From Gari tellinella (lineage: Eukaryota; Mollusca; Bivalvia; Cardiida; Psammobiidae), in NCBI GenBank assembly GCA_922989275.2, contig OV277868.1, forward strand, positions 52,636,216 to 52,700,215: a DNA stretch of 64,000 nucleotides, in the 5' to 3' direction. The notes beneath the pieces were generated by a model. It had not been told where the DNA came from. It worked only from the letters and a program-made list of their open reading frames with translations, and did not search any database. Position numbers and translations under genes: made by a program. Below, in pieces: positions 36,401 to 51,400 of the stretch (its first letter is position 1; each line of letters starts with the position of its first letter).

Positions 36401-39400
36401 CACACTGCCTTCAACTTTTCAGCCTTTCTTTATTAACAGTGAACATCTGGTGTACATATACCAAACTTAATGAAGATGTTGTTTGTGAAAAAATTCAATC
36501 TGTCCACGATGAAACATTAAAGGATCAATTTTGTTGACTTTTACCTAATGTACAGACAAATATCTAAAACATATAAGCAAATGTATTTCTGTTTCATGCA
36601 AAAGACGCTTAATCCATATTTATTGGTGTAAAATGGCCACTTTCTCTGTTGTGAAAATCAGTTTAACCAGTGTCATGATACTATAATGCATGAGCCACCA
36701 AGCCCCATCAGTAATTCCTGCAAGAAATAATCAGTAATTTAAGTGTTGGGTACATTAATTCATTTTTTTCAAATTCCACCACCAAATCTTTTACTTCGAA
36801 ATTTTGATTTTCTTCAAAACATATAAGAAACACTGGTTTGTCGTCCGATTACTCGTCTGAATTTTGAACGATATTAACCAATTTATCAGATGCTCCCTTG
36901 TTCACATGATTACTTACACGCTCATGCAGTAGTAAGATAAATGGTATCCATGAATTATCTCGTCACTATTACTAAGGACACGAGTCATAATGGGCATCAA
37001 CTCTGTAGGCACATTGTTTGATTTAAATATAATAATAATGACTATTGGGATATGCTAGACCGTATTAAATTTTGGTCACATTTATAACATGTGCCGGAAT
37101 GCAGATACATGTACGTGCGTCTTACATATACATGTACTTTTTCAGATAAGAAGTTACAAAGTGGTTAAATGATTAGCATGATGTTTGTTGTTGGTACAGG
37201 GATTAATAGTTATGTTAGATGATTAAGGAATTTTGTTTGTTTTCTCAATGCAATTATATTTAAATTGAGAAAAAAGAAACATATTTAAGACTTTACAGTT
37301 TACTAGAAAGGTAGAATATTGTATGGTAAAGTAATTGCAGTGTCAGATAAAGTAGTATAGTTTGGGCAATCATTGTTCAGATAAATGAAATTGTAAATGT
37401 GAGAAAACAGCACCTTGAGTTTCTAACCGACCGGAGGCTCCCATGAATAGTTTTCTAATCCTGTTTAAAACATTATTTGACACCAAAAAATATGGCAGAT
37501 CGTCATATAAACCAGATGTAAGAAAAGATATTCTACATTAGAGACCATGTTGACAAACATATGCAAACAAACTCAACAAATTTGTCAATACGCAGTTAAG
37601 TAATTTTTTAAAAATAGACTTCTTTTGTCTAAAATGTGTTATTGTGCAAACACAGCAGTCTGATGCTGACAAAATTAGCTTCCTTCTGCTGTAAAAATAT
37701 ATTTTGACTCAAAAAGTGTAAAACCATGGCAATGTACGTCAAATGAAAGAAAGAGAATCGTAAATTTGAACCAAAAATAGTGGCCATCTTCGAAAACACT
37801 ATGTATTTTTGTCACAAATTGGCTATTACATGATAAAGTAAGTTTCAAAACACTTTGAAATTGACTTGATTAGTTTCCTTATACTTTAAAACATATACTT
37901 AGACACCAAAACTTTAAAGAACGGCCATGTATGTAAAATATTAGCAACAAAACAGTATTTTCGAACCTGTAATGGCGGCCATCTTGAAAAATGGCCGCCA
38001 TTTTGATTTTATCAAGTGGCTAACGGGCTTTTATGAAATACTACAGAAAGAAGTGCAAGTGTGCCAAGTTTGATGCTTGTATCACTAAGTGCATGATTCA
38101 CCCTAAAAAATGTAATAATGTGCTGAGCTATTGGTATATTCTGAGAGAAAACGGGTCTACTTCAAAATACTGAAAGTTTCAGGTAAGTTGGAGTTGCCGT
38201 TTCGAGTTGGTTGATGTTTAAAGTTTGCATGTGCTTAGAGTAGAGAACAAAGCGGCAGCCATTTTGGGGAAAGACTTATGAGCCTCGGCTGTAGATTCTA
38301 GTTATTTTGTCTCACAACAACAAATTTTTTAAACAAGTATAAGGTACAGCGTTTTTTTTCCTTCTTTGAACGGTACCGGGGAACGGACCCGTTCCCAATT
38401 GGAGGCGGACCCTTCCCAATTTGGCGACCGGACCCTTCCCAATCAAAAGAAATCAAATATCGGACCCGTTCCCAATCAAAATAAACATATTTCCCAATTG
38501 TCAAATTACTTTTTCCCTTTGCTACAATGAATGTCTCGTCAAGGAAATATACAGAAGTTTATAATTCCGTGGTCTCATGAATGTAAACAAAGTTACGCAA
38601 CTCCATTGACATTTTTGGGAGTATGTATAAAACAATACCAGTGATTACGGCCGAATTTCGGAAACGGTCCGGGCGAAGATTTATACATGCCCCTTCATCG
38701 AGACTGGTTAATGTTGCGTGATCGCAAAATCCGCTGAAATTGATAAGAGTTTACAAACCCAGTCTGACTCTGTTTACCATCATTTATAAAATAGAAAACC
38801 TACAATTAAAACAATCATGAGCCATAATTCAAAGTATTACAGAATTGTTTTGAGAAAGACGATAATGATGAACTTGAATCTAGATCACTGCCTAACACTC
38901 GCGAGCTTGATTGGCAGTATTCAGAGATAGATAAAATAAGATTTTGGATTTTACCAAGTCATCAACTCTGTCTCGGCTGCAACAGCGTCTACTGTGAGTA
39001 ACACACCCAGCGTAGATTTAGTTTCTACACCATGTTTACCATTATAAACAGTTCTAACGGTTTAGTAACTTAAATTCCCAATTTCTGCGTTGTCATCATT
39101 TCAAAACTCGTTTTTCCCAATCTGAGGGGTACTGGACCCGTTCCCAATTGGGTGAAAAAAACCGCTGAGGTATTGCTTTTCCATTGGGAATGACAAGGGC
39201 CGTATCAGACATATCGGTTTAGCTTAACCCATTACCCCATGGCCTGTTTCTAGTTTTGAAAATAAGTGACCACTTAAAGCAGGTTGAAAGTAAAGCAGAA
39301 TGCGCCTAATGGCGCATTCTGCTTTACTTTCAGTCTGCTTTAAGATAATATCTTCTAAAATTTAAGATATACTTTTTATCGTACATATTTATGACTGTAC

Positions 39401-42400
39401 AAATTGGAACTATTTTCTTCAGTTGAGGAATTAATTTAGGCGTATTTATGGGGGAATGGGTTAAATGTTAAGTTCTCATTTTTAGCTCACCTGAGCCAAA
39501 GGCTCAAGGTGAGCTATTGGGATGGCCCTGTGTCCGTTGTCGTCAGTCGTGCGTCGTCGTTAACATCTCCTATACCGTTTGACAGAATTCAACCAAACTT
39601 TACAGAAATGTTCTTTGGGTCAAGCTGTTTCAAATTTGTTCAAAGAATTAAAAACAATGCAGAACTCTGGTTGCCATGGCAACCAAAGTGAAAAAATAAG
39701 GAAATCTTAAAAAATCTTCTTGTCAAAAACTGCAAGGGCCAGAGCTTAGATATTTGGCACATAGCATCATCTACAGGTCCTCTATCAAGTTTGTTCAAAT
39801 TATGCCCCTAGGGTCAAAGTTTTACATAGAGTTATATAGTGAAAATTTCAAACGTCTTCTTCTCTGAAACTAATATGGCCAGAGCATTGATATTTGGCAT
39901 GGTGACACTTCTAGATGTCCTATACCAAAATTGTACAAATGGTTCTGGTCGGTTGCATAACTAGGTCACTGGAGCTAAAAATAGATTTTTTTCAATGAAA
40001 ACTTAAAAAATCTTCTTGTCTGAAACCACAAGGGCCAGAGCTAAGATATTTGGCATATAGCATCGGCTACAGGTCCTCTATCAAGTTTTTCAAATTATGC
40101 CCCTGGGGTCAAAATTGATCCCGCCCCGGGGTCACAGTACGTTTTACATAGGGTTATATAGTGAAAATTTCAAACGTCTTCTTCTCTGAAACTAATATGG
40201 CCAGAGCATTGATATTTGGCATGGTGACACTTCTAGATGTCCTATACCAAAATTGGACAAATGGTTTTGGTCGGTTGCATAACTAGGTCACCGGAGCTAA
40301 AAATAGATTTTTTTCAATGAAAACTTAAAAAATCTTCTTGTCTACAGTAAAACTACAAGGGCCAGAGCTTGGATATTTGGCACATAGCATCACCTACAGG
40401 ACCTGGTCCTCTATCAAGTTTGTTCAAATTATGCCCCTGGGGTCAAAATTGGCCCCGCCCCGGGGGTCACAGTTGTACAAAGAGTTATATAGAGAAAATT
40501 TCAAATGTCTCCTTCTCTGATACTAATATGGCCAGAGCTTTTATATTCGGTATGGTGACACGTTTAAATATCCTTTACATATTTTGTTCAAATGGTTCTG
40601 GTCTGTTGCATATCTAGGTCAGTCCTGGACATAAATCATTATCTCCATTTTTTCAGCTATTCTCAGGTGAGCGAAATATGCCCCATGGGGCTCTTGTTAT
40701 GCATCTGCCCAACTTAGTCAGGGGCATATTGTTTTTGCTGTCTGTCCAGAATGTATATGTTATTGCTATTATACCACTCTCTGTTTACAGGCAGAGATAG
40801 CAAGAAACTTCACAAGAAACTCAAGACTGTGGCCAAGAAAGTCGAGCAGGATGAATTTGATGAGGATCTGGAAATGGTAGTTATCTCCCTTTAATCATTT
40901 CAATATACTGTTACAGTTGTAAATGTATAGATAAATTTATTTTTAGACTATTAGTTTCATTTTAACAAATTTCTTCTTACCGTGTTTCACAAAGTATTAC
41001 TTACAGCAGGATGAAAGTTAAGCATAAAGCTATTGTTTAGTTTTCTTTAACCCTTTCCTCCCTGAAATTTGAAATGGGCATTTCCAGTTTCCACTTAAGT
41101 CTAGTCCATTTCTGACTTTTAAGGGTTGTTTTTGTCAATGTTTGGCAGTATGACAAACAGTGAAGACCCTGATCAGAGGGCTCCTTTAGGAGCCCTCTGA
41201 TCTGGGTCTTTACTGTTTGCATATGACATGTGTACTATTCACATGTACACTGTTTGAAAAGCACGCCTATATGCGGGACTAGGGTTCAAAGAGTTAAGCA
41301 GAATGGTTCTCGCTGGGTAAGTCATATAGTTACTGTGACCGACATTCACTTACCTCCTTACGGTTCAAATCCTGTTTTGGGCATTTCAAATGTTTCCATG
41401 CGAGGAAGCCTACTAGCTGTTAAAGTCGGTGGTTAGTGGTTATTAGCCTCTGTGATATAACTGAAATACTGTAATACTTCATAGTTTTAGCTCACCTGAG
41501 CTATTGTGATACCATTTCGTCCGGCGTCCGTTCACATATTCAAACATCTCCTCAGAAACCACTGAACCGATTTCAACCAAACTTTGTCAGAAGCATCAGT
41601 GACAAGGGGGAATGAAATCTTGTTCAAAGATTTTGGCTTGAGTTATTCCCCTTGCTGTGGGACCAGATTTTCTAACATGACCCTATAGACAACTTTTAAT
41701 GCATAAGAAAATCTTAAAAAATCTTCTTCTCAGAAACCGAAAGGCCCAGACCTTTGATATTTGGTATGTATCATTACCTAATGATCTTCTACCAAGATTG
41801 TTCAAAGTTTGAGCCTGGGGCCAAAATTGGCCCCGCCCTTGGGCTTATCAGTTTTTCATAGGAAAACCTTTAAAATCTTCTCTGAAACTGTAAGGCCTAG
41901 ATCATTTATATTTGACATATTGCTTTGCCTTAAAGTCCTCTACCAAAGTTGTTCAAATTATAACCCCTGGGTCAAAATTGGCCCCGCCCCGGGGCTTATC
42001 AGTTTTACATAGACTTATATAGGAAAACTTTTAAAATTCTTCTTCTCTTCAGGTAATAGTGCATGGCCATAATGAATTCTGGCTATTGTAGCCAACTTTG
42101 AGGTCAAATGCTACTCATGCTTTACAGAGATGAGTCTCAATCAAAACACACAGTCCAATTCAAAGCATGTGTATATGTTCTAACACTGACCGAACTATGC
42201 CGACAAAAGCTGCCCTGCTAATTATTTACAAGCATTAAAACAAAGGGATTTTTTGGGCACGTGCACCGCACTGTATAGCAAACAATTCAACAGAAAAACT
42301 ATGACAAATTGCAACCCAGTTCTTCATTGAGATGACAGGAATGTTATTTTCAAGCATTTCTTTCTGAATAGGTGTTTTGAATATATTTACCACGTGTAGT

Positions 42401-45400
42401 GAAACAAATCCACCGCCATTTTGAAGCCAAAACACGACATGTATAGTGTAATGTGGTACGAGTATTTTGGATCTAAAGCTCTGTTCCTATGTTGATCATA
42501 CACTTTTACTTGCTTTTCTACAAGGCGAGAAATGAGACTACAGCATGCACTTTTCTGATTCCCAGATCAATATTGTTTTTGAATAGATTCTCTCTCCTGA
42601 AAATCTGTTCGCTTTTGTTTACATACAGGCTAAAAGATGACACCGAATCACTCGTTATGGAAGAAATATCATTGCGCTCCAAAACTACTTTCGCGAAAAG
42701 ATCGTATTTATTTTCATAAACATGAATGTCATTGTTTTAGATACAATTTTCCTAATTCAGATTCAACTGTTTTAAAGACGAAGTCGCAATTTATAGCGTT
42801 TTAGATAATTCTGTCGTGATTTTTTCTTCATAGCCGAATAACGCGTTTAAAATACAAACGACAATACTGATCCCGGCTTTGCGCAAAAAGTGCACATTCA
42901 TACCCTATAGATTATAACATATATGCGAATTAAACAATTAATTTCCAAGCACAAAATCAGAAACGTATGCTAACATTTGCATAATCGCACTAAGATCTGT
43001 CTCAAAACCAATAATATAATACAGGTAAGATCTAATTATATTGGCGTCAGTTAACGATCTTCTTTCGATAAGGGCGAACTCTCATTGTTGCTTACAAATG
43101 GGTTGCCTTCGGAAATCTTGAAAATCCCGTGCAAATTGTGTGCAACCACCAGGTAAATATCTTATCTACGGTGTGGTGTTTGGGTCCGAGTTAAAATTTT
43201 TCGCAAATTTCTCTCAACTCAACTCAACTCAATTTTATTTCGGCTTTGGTTCATAATTAACATGAACAGCTAAAGCATCAAGTAATATACATACATAATA
43301 AAGAATATCAAAATAGTTTGTGTCAGTGAGGTCTTATAAGGTTCAAAAGTAATTATCATTTAAGTATAGGAAACGACTACTTTAAATAATTTCATTTGTA
43401 TTTAAAGGGCATTCTACTCATCCTTTTGGATCCTGACCAGTCATCCTGTTTCTGAATGACTGTTCTGGATCCAAACCGTCATTCTGTTGTTTATATTTTC
43501 GAAAAAGACAGCTTATATCTTTATTAACATAAATTTTGTATTATACTAAACATCTATATGTAATTAGCACTAATGTAATTGTAGATAGGGCGCATGTGAG
43601 AAACAAACTGCTTATAGCACGGATAGGGACTCTAAGTTAATATAATTATTGATGAAAACTGATTAGATGCAGAGAAAACGCCGATTTATTTAGAATCTTA
43701 TCTGGATCTAAACCGAATGTTAAGAGAAATAAAATATTACATTTCAGACATACCGGGTATACCGTATGAGAAGATATCATATCGAGTTCTAAGCCATACA
43801 CAAGAGAGTAGAAATGCTTTTTAGCTCACCTGAGCTAGCTCAGGGTGAGCTTTTGCAATCCTTGAATGTCCGTCGTTCGTCGTCCGTCTTCAACAATTTT
43901 AGTGTTTACACTCTAGAGGCCACAATTTTTATTCAATCTTTCTCAAACTTACTCAGATTGTTAATTACCATAAGAGTTCGGATGAGTTCGATTCTGGTTT
44001 AAATCAGACCAATAGATCAAGAGTTATCAACCTTTGAATTGCTGAAAATGCCATATTTAACAGTGTTTACACTCTCAGGGCTGTGATTTTTCCGCGGATC
44101 CGCGGATTTCCGCGGATTGGATTGCCGCCGAGACCATTTCTGAGATTCGTCCAGATTCGTTGAGAAAATCTGACGACTATAAGGGGGGTGAGGTCTGAAA
44201 GTCGGTCGCGTCCGCGTACGTGTTTTAGTCTGACCCGGAAATCGTCGTACATTAACGGTAACGGAAAAGTCCGAGTGTTCCACATCAATTTAACTGGTTA
44301 CCGCATTAGTGGCTGCGTGTGCACTTACACTCTATTGAAAACTCGGAAACCAGTCTTCGCGACAACACCGCTTTTCGAGACCAAAATATTTTTCGTGTTT
44401 TGATGTTTGAACGATGTTAATAGATTGTCAGTAATATGACAGCTTCCTAAAATAACAAGGTTAGCAAATTTAAAAGGGGTTTGATTATGATATTGATTTT
44501 TTCCCCGTTAAGACCAACGGCAAGCGAGTCGAGAATTCGGTACCAGATCGTAACGCCCTCGGGTCAAAACGACCCCGGATCAAAACGGCCCACATATACT
44601 TTTTATACAAATAGACTAATTGAAAGTAAAAATACATGAATGTCTGAAATGTATTCAACATTGAATAACCATGGTAGCGGCGAGATCAATCTACATGGTC
44701 TAAACAATGCCAAATTTTGGAGAAGAAGACACCAACCCCCAGGCAAAATAATCAGTCTGTTGATTTTGGCCAGCAATAGGAAGAACTTTTCATGGGTTTG
44801 TTGATTTTGGCCAGCAATAGGAAGAACTTTTCATGGGTTTCATAAAAATATATAGATCTAGCTAGAACTAATTTATCCAGAACTCATGTATAATTAATGA
44901 CACCGACTTGACACAGAGGTGAGTGCTTTATTTAACAAACCTTTTGAGCAGAGAGGGGAGGTATTTTCATTAGGATAAATGAAATACCTATCCCCACCCC
45001 TCTCAAATTTCATGCCATTATTAAGTATCCCAAACTTTAGAATGTCCTGTACACATAATAATAAAGAAATCCTTTTGCATATAGTATATAGGGTAACCCA
45101 TGTCAACATATTTTGGGAAGAGGGGCAATGGTGTCTGTCCCCCTTCCCCTTCACAATAATGCCACAAGGAAGGGGAACTTTGAATTATAATCATAGACCC
45201 ATGTGTTGAGTAGTGGCTATATCAATGTAACAAACTAACAATGCATTTGTAATAAAAGAACTATAAATCTAGTTAGAAATCATTTATAGAACATGTACAG
45301 GTGAGTGCTTTACTTTATGAGTAAATCTATCGAGCTGAGAGGGTGAGCTATTTTCATTAGGATAAATGAAATGCCTATCCCCACCCTTTCACACTTCATG

Positions 45401-48400
45401 CCTTTAATTGTCAAAATTTTTGAAAATGGCCTGTTCACATTTGGCATTATAATTATAATAATTTTAATAATTTTTCTTATATATAGAGTAACCTATGCCA
45501 ATTTTTTGTTCAGTGGGTTAGAAAAGTTAGGGGATCAGTCCACCTTCCCCTTTACAATATGATATTGTCACAAGGAAGGGAAGCATCGGATTGTATTCAT
45601 AGACCCACATACTCGTAAAGGACTACAAAAATTTTGAAACAGGTGTCGAAACAGAATTGGACAGGACTGCTTTGGTTGTATTCAGTGAAAATGGCTTTAA
45701 GTATCTGTATGATCATAGTAGGCCTATATATACTGTCAATACTTTACTATAACAAGGGACCATGTATGTCACATTATCAATACAGTATCCTTGTAAAAGA
45801 ATAAAACTACTCCTACTCCTAGGTATTAATCTCTATGGTAATGCTTCATTGCAAGTAGAGTATATTATAAACATTTTTTATGAGAAATATTTGTTATAAT
45901 TTTTAAGTGTCAAATTCAATGATACAAACTCTATCTTATATACATGTATATGGCTTTATGAGACAATAATAATAATGATAATACTAAATAGTAATCTTTA
46001 AGTGTCAACTTCAATGATACAAACTCTATCTTATATATACAGCTGTATAAGACAATAATAATAATAATCTACATCCCATCCCATATTTTTCACCCTTGGA
46101 TCTAACTCATCCATGGATCTAACAAGAACACACATTTTTGGAGGCCTTGCAGTCTTAATGGTAAAAGCAAAATGCTTTATCTTTTAGTTTGAAAAGAGTT
46201 TGCTGAAAGCCTGTTGCATCATCTGTTCAATAACATCAAATTGAAATAATGGCTATGCTGTTTTTCTTCAATTATTGGACAACATTGTAACCAAGAAAAT
46301 GTTGCTTGTCACTTCCAAACAGTTATTCATATGAGCACAGTTTCAGACCTTCAAAATGCGTAGAGTTGTTAAGAGTTGAGACACAATACAAACTTATAAT
46401 AGTCAGGATGGCCAACAGCTATTGACTTCATGGCATTGACACTAAAAAGATCAGATTGAAATTTAATCATGAAACAGAAAAGAAGATGCATGCCTGTAGT
46501 CAGTAATGTGTTACTACAGACATCTTTACTGTTTCATGATTAAAATTTAGTCAGTCGTTCCTCACCCTAGTTAAATTATGAAACTGTTCTTATAAAAGTT
46601 CTAATTTTGCTTTTTAATCTTCACTTTTGCATCCTTTAGAGCTCTTAAATTAATCACAGGAGAGCCAACAAAATACCTTCAGAAATGCTGAAAATGCCAT
46701 TTTTTTAAGGGGGCTTTGCCCCCTGTTACCCCCATCCAGGGCGTTGCCCTTGGAACCCATTCGGGGCCTTGGCGGCCCCCGAAACCCCCGGCCAAAATAT
46801 TTTCAGCCCCTCAGCTGTCAGGCTAATCACACCCCTGACTCTAGAGGCCACAATATTTATCCAATCTTTCTTAAACTTGCCCAAATTGAATATTACCATC
46901 AGAGTTCAGATGAGTTCGATTATGGTTGAAATTAGACCTACAGATCAAGAGTTATCTACCTTTGAATTGCTGAAAATTCCATATTTAACAGTGTTTACAC
47001 TCTAAAGACCACAATTTTTATCCAATCTATCTCAAACTTGCTCAGATTGTATATTACCATAAGAATTCAGAGGAGTTTGATTATGGTTGAAATCAGAACA
47101 ATAGGTCGAGAGTTATCTACCTTTGAATTGCTGAAAATGTCATATTTAACAGTGTTTACACTCTAGAGGCCACAATATTTATCTAATCGTTTTCAAACTT
47201 GCCCAGATTGTATATCACCATAAGAGTTCAAAGGAGTTTGATTATGGTTAAAATCAGACCAATAGGTCATGAGTTATCTACCTTTGAATTACTGAAAATG
47301 ACATATTTTAGGGTTTTTACTCTCTAGAGGCCACAATTTTTATCCAATCTTTTTCAAACTTGCCCAGATTATATATGACCATAAAAGTTCATATGAGGTC
47401 GATTATGGTTGAAATCGGACTAATAGGTCAAGAGTTATCTGCCCTTGAATTGCTGAAAATGCCATATCTAACAGCGTTTACTCTCTTGCAACTACAATTT
47501 TCAATGTATTTTGATTATGCTTTCACACAAAATATATAGTTATAAGTTCTCGAAGGAGTGCAATTATTGTTGAAATCTATTCATTGTGGCAATAGTTATC
47601 TGCCCTTGATATACTTTGAAATACTAGAAAATGCTTCAATTCAGTATTTTTTAGGCTCTAATTATCTGCCCTTGATGTACTCTACTATACTTGAATTATG
47701 AGGTTGTATTCCAAAATTGTTTACATGCTATACTACAAATTTGAATGAATTTAGATTTAAACGGGCGAAACAGAAAGGTAAAGCTATCAGGCTTAAGTAC
47801 AACAGGTGAGCGATATCAGGGCCTTCAGGCCCTCTTGTTTACGAATCATATCGCCACTCTTGTGTGAGACGTAATCTGATAAGTAACCGTATACAAAAGG
47901 TTTATGTACCATCATTTGATTTACATCTAATACTATACAAACAAAGATTATTCATTTGAATTATAATCGATCTTCCTTCCAATGGGGAATAGAAATTTTC
48001 CCCTGGGGAAAATAAAAGGGGTTATGGTCAAAGCGTACCATAGTCAAAGCATACCGAGTCAAAATGTACCCTTTTTTGGTTGAAGCGTACCACATAAAGG
48101 ATATGTAGGGGGAAAGTTCAATACGGTATTATGTGATAATTAATTGATTTTCGCACATTTTATACCTGTAAATGCGTAATTAGTGTATTTTACAATAAAT
48201 TGCTCGTTTTCACCCATACACCTACTTATCTAGCACACGATGAACAGTTATGGCATGTGCATGCATGTGTCTCTTATAGTTACATTAAATAAACTATGCC
48301 AAACTGCCAACGCAAGACCTCCAAGTTCCCTTTAATTTTCATATCAGAGCGTTTATTTTAAATCGATGGAAAATATGACACAACATTATTTAATACTTTT

Positions 48401-51400
48401 ATTTGTGTTTTTAAATTGATGTACTGTCCTCAAAGTTGTTAATATTGGCAACGACCGCAATTAGAATACGCTAGCACTGTTTGGGACCCTTATAAGAAAA
48501 AACATATAGATAAATTAGATAAGATACAAAGACGCGGTGCAAGATATGTCATGGGAAAACATAGAAATAGATCTAGTGTGGGGGAGATGCTAAACAAACT
48601 TCAGTGGAAAGACTTAAAAATTAGGCGAAAAGAAGCCAGACTGTCCTTGTATTATAAAATTGTAAATAACCATGTAGAAATAAACCCAGCAAAATATTTA
48701 GATAAACCTACAAGAAACACTAGATATGCACAACCCCACAGCTATGCAGTGCACATAGCTAGAACAGATTCCAGGAAATGGTCATTCTTTAACCAGACTA
48801 CTTAAGAATGGAACAAACTTCCACCTATTATTGCAGAAGCCCAGTCCCTTGAGATATTCAAATCTCAAGTGACCAAGCAAATCTGACACAAACCCTTCAA
48901 AAAAATTCAATGGGAAGTGGGGTTATCATGCGTACAAAACTGGCAGAGTATTCGGCAAGTCGAAGGCGGCCAGTATATGGAAGAAGAAGAACGAATTTTC
49001 ATTGACACTTCTGACGAATAATAACTATCTATCCAAACGTATCGCTAATTTCTGGTTAACATTCCCCATTGTGTCGGAATTTGCCGGTCCTCATGATAAT
49101 TACCAAAAAAGCGTCCGCTATAGAGAATCGTGAATTTCCGTAATCGACATTTATTTTTAGCTCCCTTCATGCCATTTAGATCTACATCAGTTTGGAGTGA
49201 ATGACGAAAAATGCCACGCCCACATACGAGACAAAAGGTTTCTAATCGCTATAAGCCTAATGAAAAATAAATACCATGTTTAAATCAAACAGACGTCGCG
49301 CTGCCGCATATCCCCATTAGATATAATTTAAACAAAGAAGGAACGGATCTATACATGTAAGCGTAAATGTTTTTGTTGACAGTGCATCAATTGTTTCTAT
49401 CAATCATACACAAACATTTTGTCATCAGTTTTCGCGAATTAACGATAGCACTCAGCGTATTTCAGTAGAATTGAAACATATCGCTAATCATTAAGAAAGA
49501 AAACATACAGTATAAGAATGACAATCCAATTTCATGACAAAATGCTATTTATTTAAGCATTTTGGTCATGTTTGTACGTCCGTGAATTGATTAGACCAAA
49601 CATCTTATAAGTTTTCTCGGAATTATGATAGAATTAGCAGAAAGAAATGCCTTTGAAACAAGCCATGTTAAAAAGTCAAAATATTATGGAGTAAATACAA
49701 ATGACATTCTGATTTAGGATTATGATAGATTTACATCTACAAAACATGTCTGTATACAGGAACATGGGAAAACAGTACAGAGTACAGACCCAGATTTGAG
49801 AGATCTTATGATCTAGTACTGCACTGTTTGCAATTTTCTTTTTCAAATTATTATCATTGGCGTAGCTTCCTATTAGGCAAGTAGGCACGTGCCTACACTT
49901 TTTTTCAGAAGTCCAAAAAATAAAAAAGGCTAAAAATACAGGAAAAGCAATAAAATTGACATCTAAGGGGGGGGGGGGGGGGGGTTAGATGTGAACCCCA
50001 ATTATTTTTACATAGATTTATGTTAGTATTTTGCCATTATCAAACGCGGGAAAAGACCTCAGAACGCACCTAGAGACTATCTAGGAATAAAAATTTCCCG
50101 GGGGAGCATACCCCCGGAACCCCCTAGTAAGAAAGCGTACACTTATTAATTGATCTAATCACCCCGTTGGCACGCATGTACCATTGTACATGTAGCTGCC
50201 TTATGCAAAACACGATCTACCACGTAAACATTGTCCTCATACTTGCGACAATTCAAAAAGTAAAAAAAATGCAATAAAATAGGAAATGGGTGGTGTTAGA
50301 GTCTAACTTAGAGATTATGGAAGACAACCTGTCAACAATTACATTATAATAACCTGGAACAGAAAATTTATGTCATTTTCAGCCGAGTTTTTACATATAT
50401 TTATGGCAGAATTTTACCTGTCTTGGACGCGCAAAAACGCCCCCAGAACAAGCCAGAGCCTATCTAGGAATCAACCCTCCCCAATCCCCTCCTAGTAAGA
50501 GTGAGTTCATAAATTGGTATAGTTACTTTGGATTTCATACGGGCCTGTAGTGTGCTCGATCAATTTGTCCCGAAAAGAAAGTTACATCCAAATAATTTCA
50601 AGTAGCGAGTATGTTAATGAAAAAATTACGGTATTAGACCCTATGATATACTAATTGACATGGGGTTGTTTTTTTGGTGAGTTTTTTTCAAGAAAATATG
50701 CAGACATATTCCTTTGCAAAAAATTAAAATTGTCTGTTGTTTGAAGCTTTTCATTACATTAATTCTTCATGTCCCCAGACCCTCCTTAAATGCGTCTACA
50801 GTGTTGTAGAACTCAAAATTTTCCGGGGGGAGCATGCCCCCGGACCCCCCTAGAAAAGATATGCCTACACTTTCATTTCGCCCAAGCTACGCCCCTGATT
50901 ATAATGCTTATTCATCATCATGATAATCAGAAAGCAAGTGAATGTAGGTAAACTGATTCCTTTACTTCTCTGTCAAACCGTGCATTGAATTTGTTTCAGA
51001 GGTTGACTGAGATATTAGTCGTTTTTGTATCTACCTTTTACATACAGATTCTAGCAAGGATTTCTTTATATATCATAGTCAATTTAGTCACACAGCAAAA
51101 TAGATAAATTTAAAAACAAAGTTTTTAGCAGGCTCTTTATCTTTATAACACCACTGAAAAAGTGCTTTAAAGTCACCCAGAGAACACCATTTATACATTA
51201 AAACTTTAAAAAATTTCGACACGCGGAAGGGGGTAATACCCCCTCCCTTCCCCCTTCCAGTTTTTCTGGGGAGAACCCTGGAAATGTAGATCTATTACGG
51301 CGAAATCTCAAAAGGTATGGCACAATTGCTAAAAAACTATATGCTAATACATACATATATATCAGTATCGACAATGGGAAAAGGACAGGTATATAGCTGT

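Larger units (their letters stand above)
44076..46837. mobile_element. 2.8-kb hAT-like element with 5-bp target duplication
   Basis: TIR CAGGGCTGTGATT / complement of CAGGGGTGTGATT, flanked by ACTCT (44071-44075 and 46838-46842). Inserted in a tandem unit of a pearl-like element, so the empty site (TTTACACTCTAGAGG) is known from neighbouring units. No transposase frame. Contains a GC-rich CCCCC/GGGGG block near its right end (46700-46810). Confidence 0.85.
43821..47840 (+). mobile_element. Pearl-like repeat with ~161-bp core tandem, split by a 2.8-kb element
   Basis: Starts TTAGCTCACCTGAGCTAGCT (terminal hairpin) and ends GCCCTCTTGTTT. The core is a ~161-bp tandem with CTCTAGAGGCCACAATATTT at 43910, 46841, 47160 and 47322 and a variant at 46999. 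The first unit is interrupted at 44075 and resumes at 46838, the two sides of the element 44076-46837. Confidence 0.85.

Noticed and set aside
36307..36537. 76-codon frame inside the 3-kb inverted-repeat element
   Set aside because: No transposase motif, no splice context, and length expected by chance in this amount of sequence.
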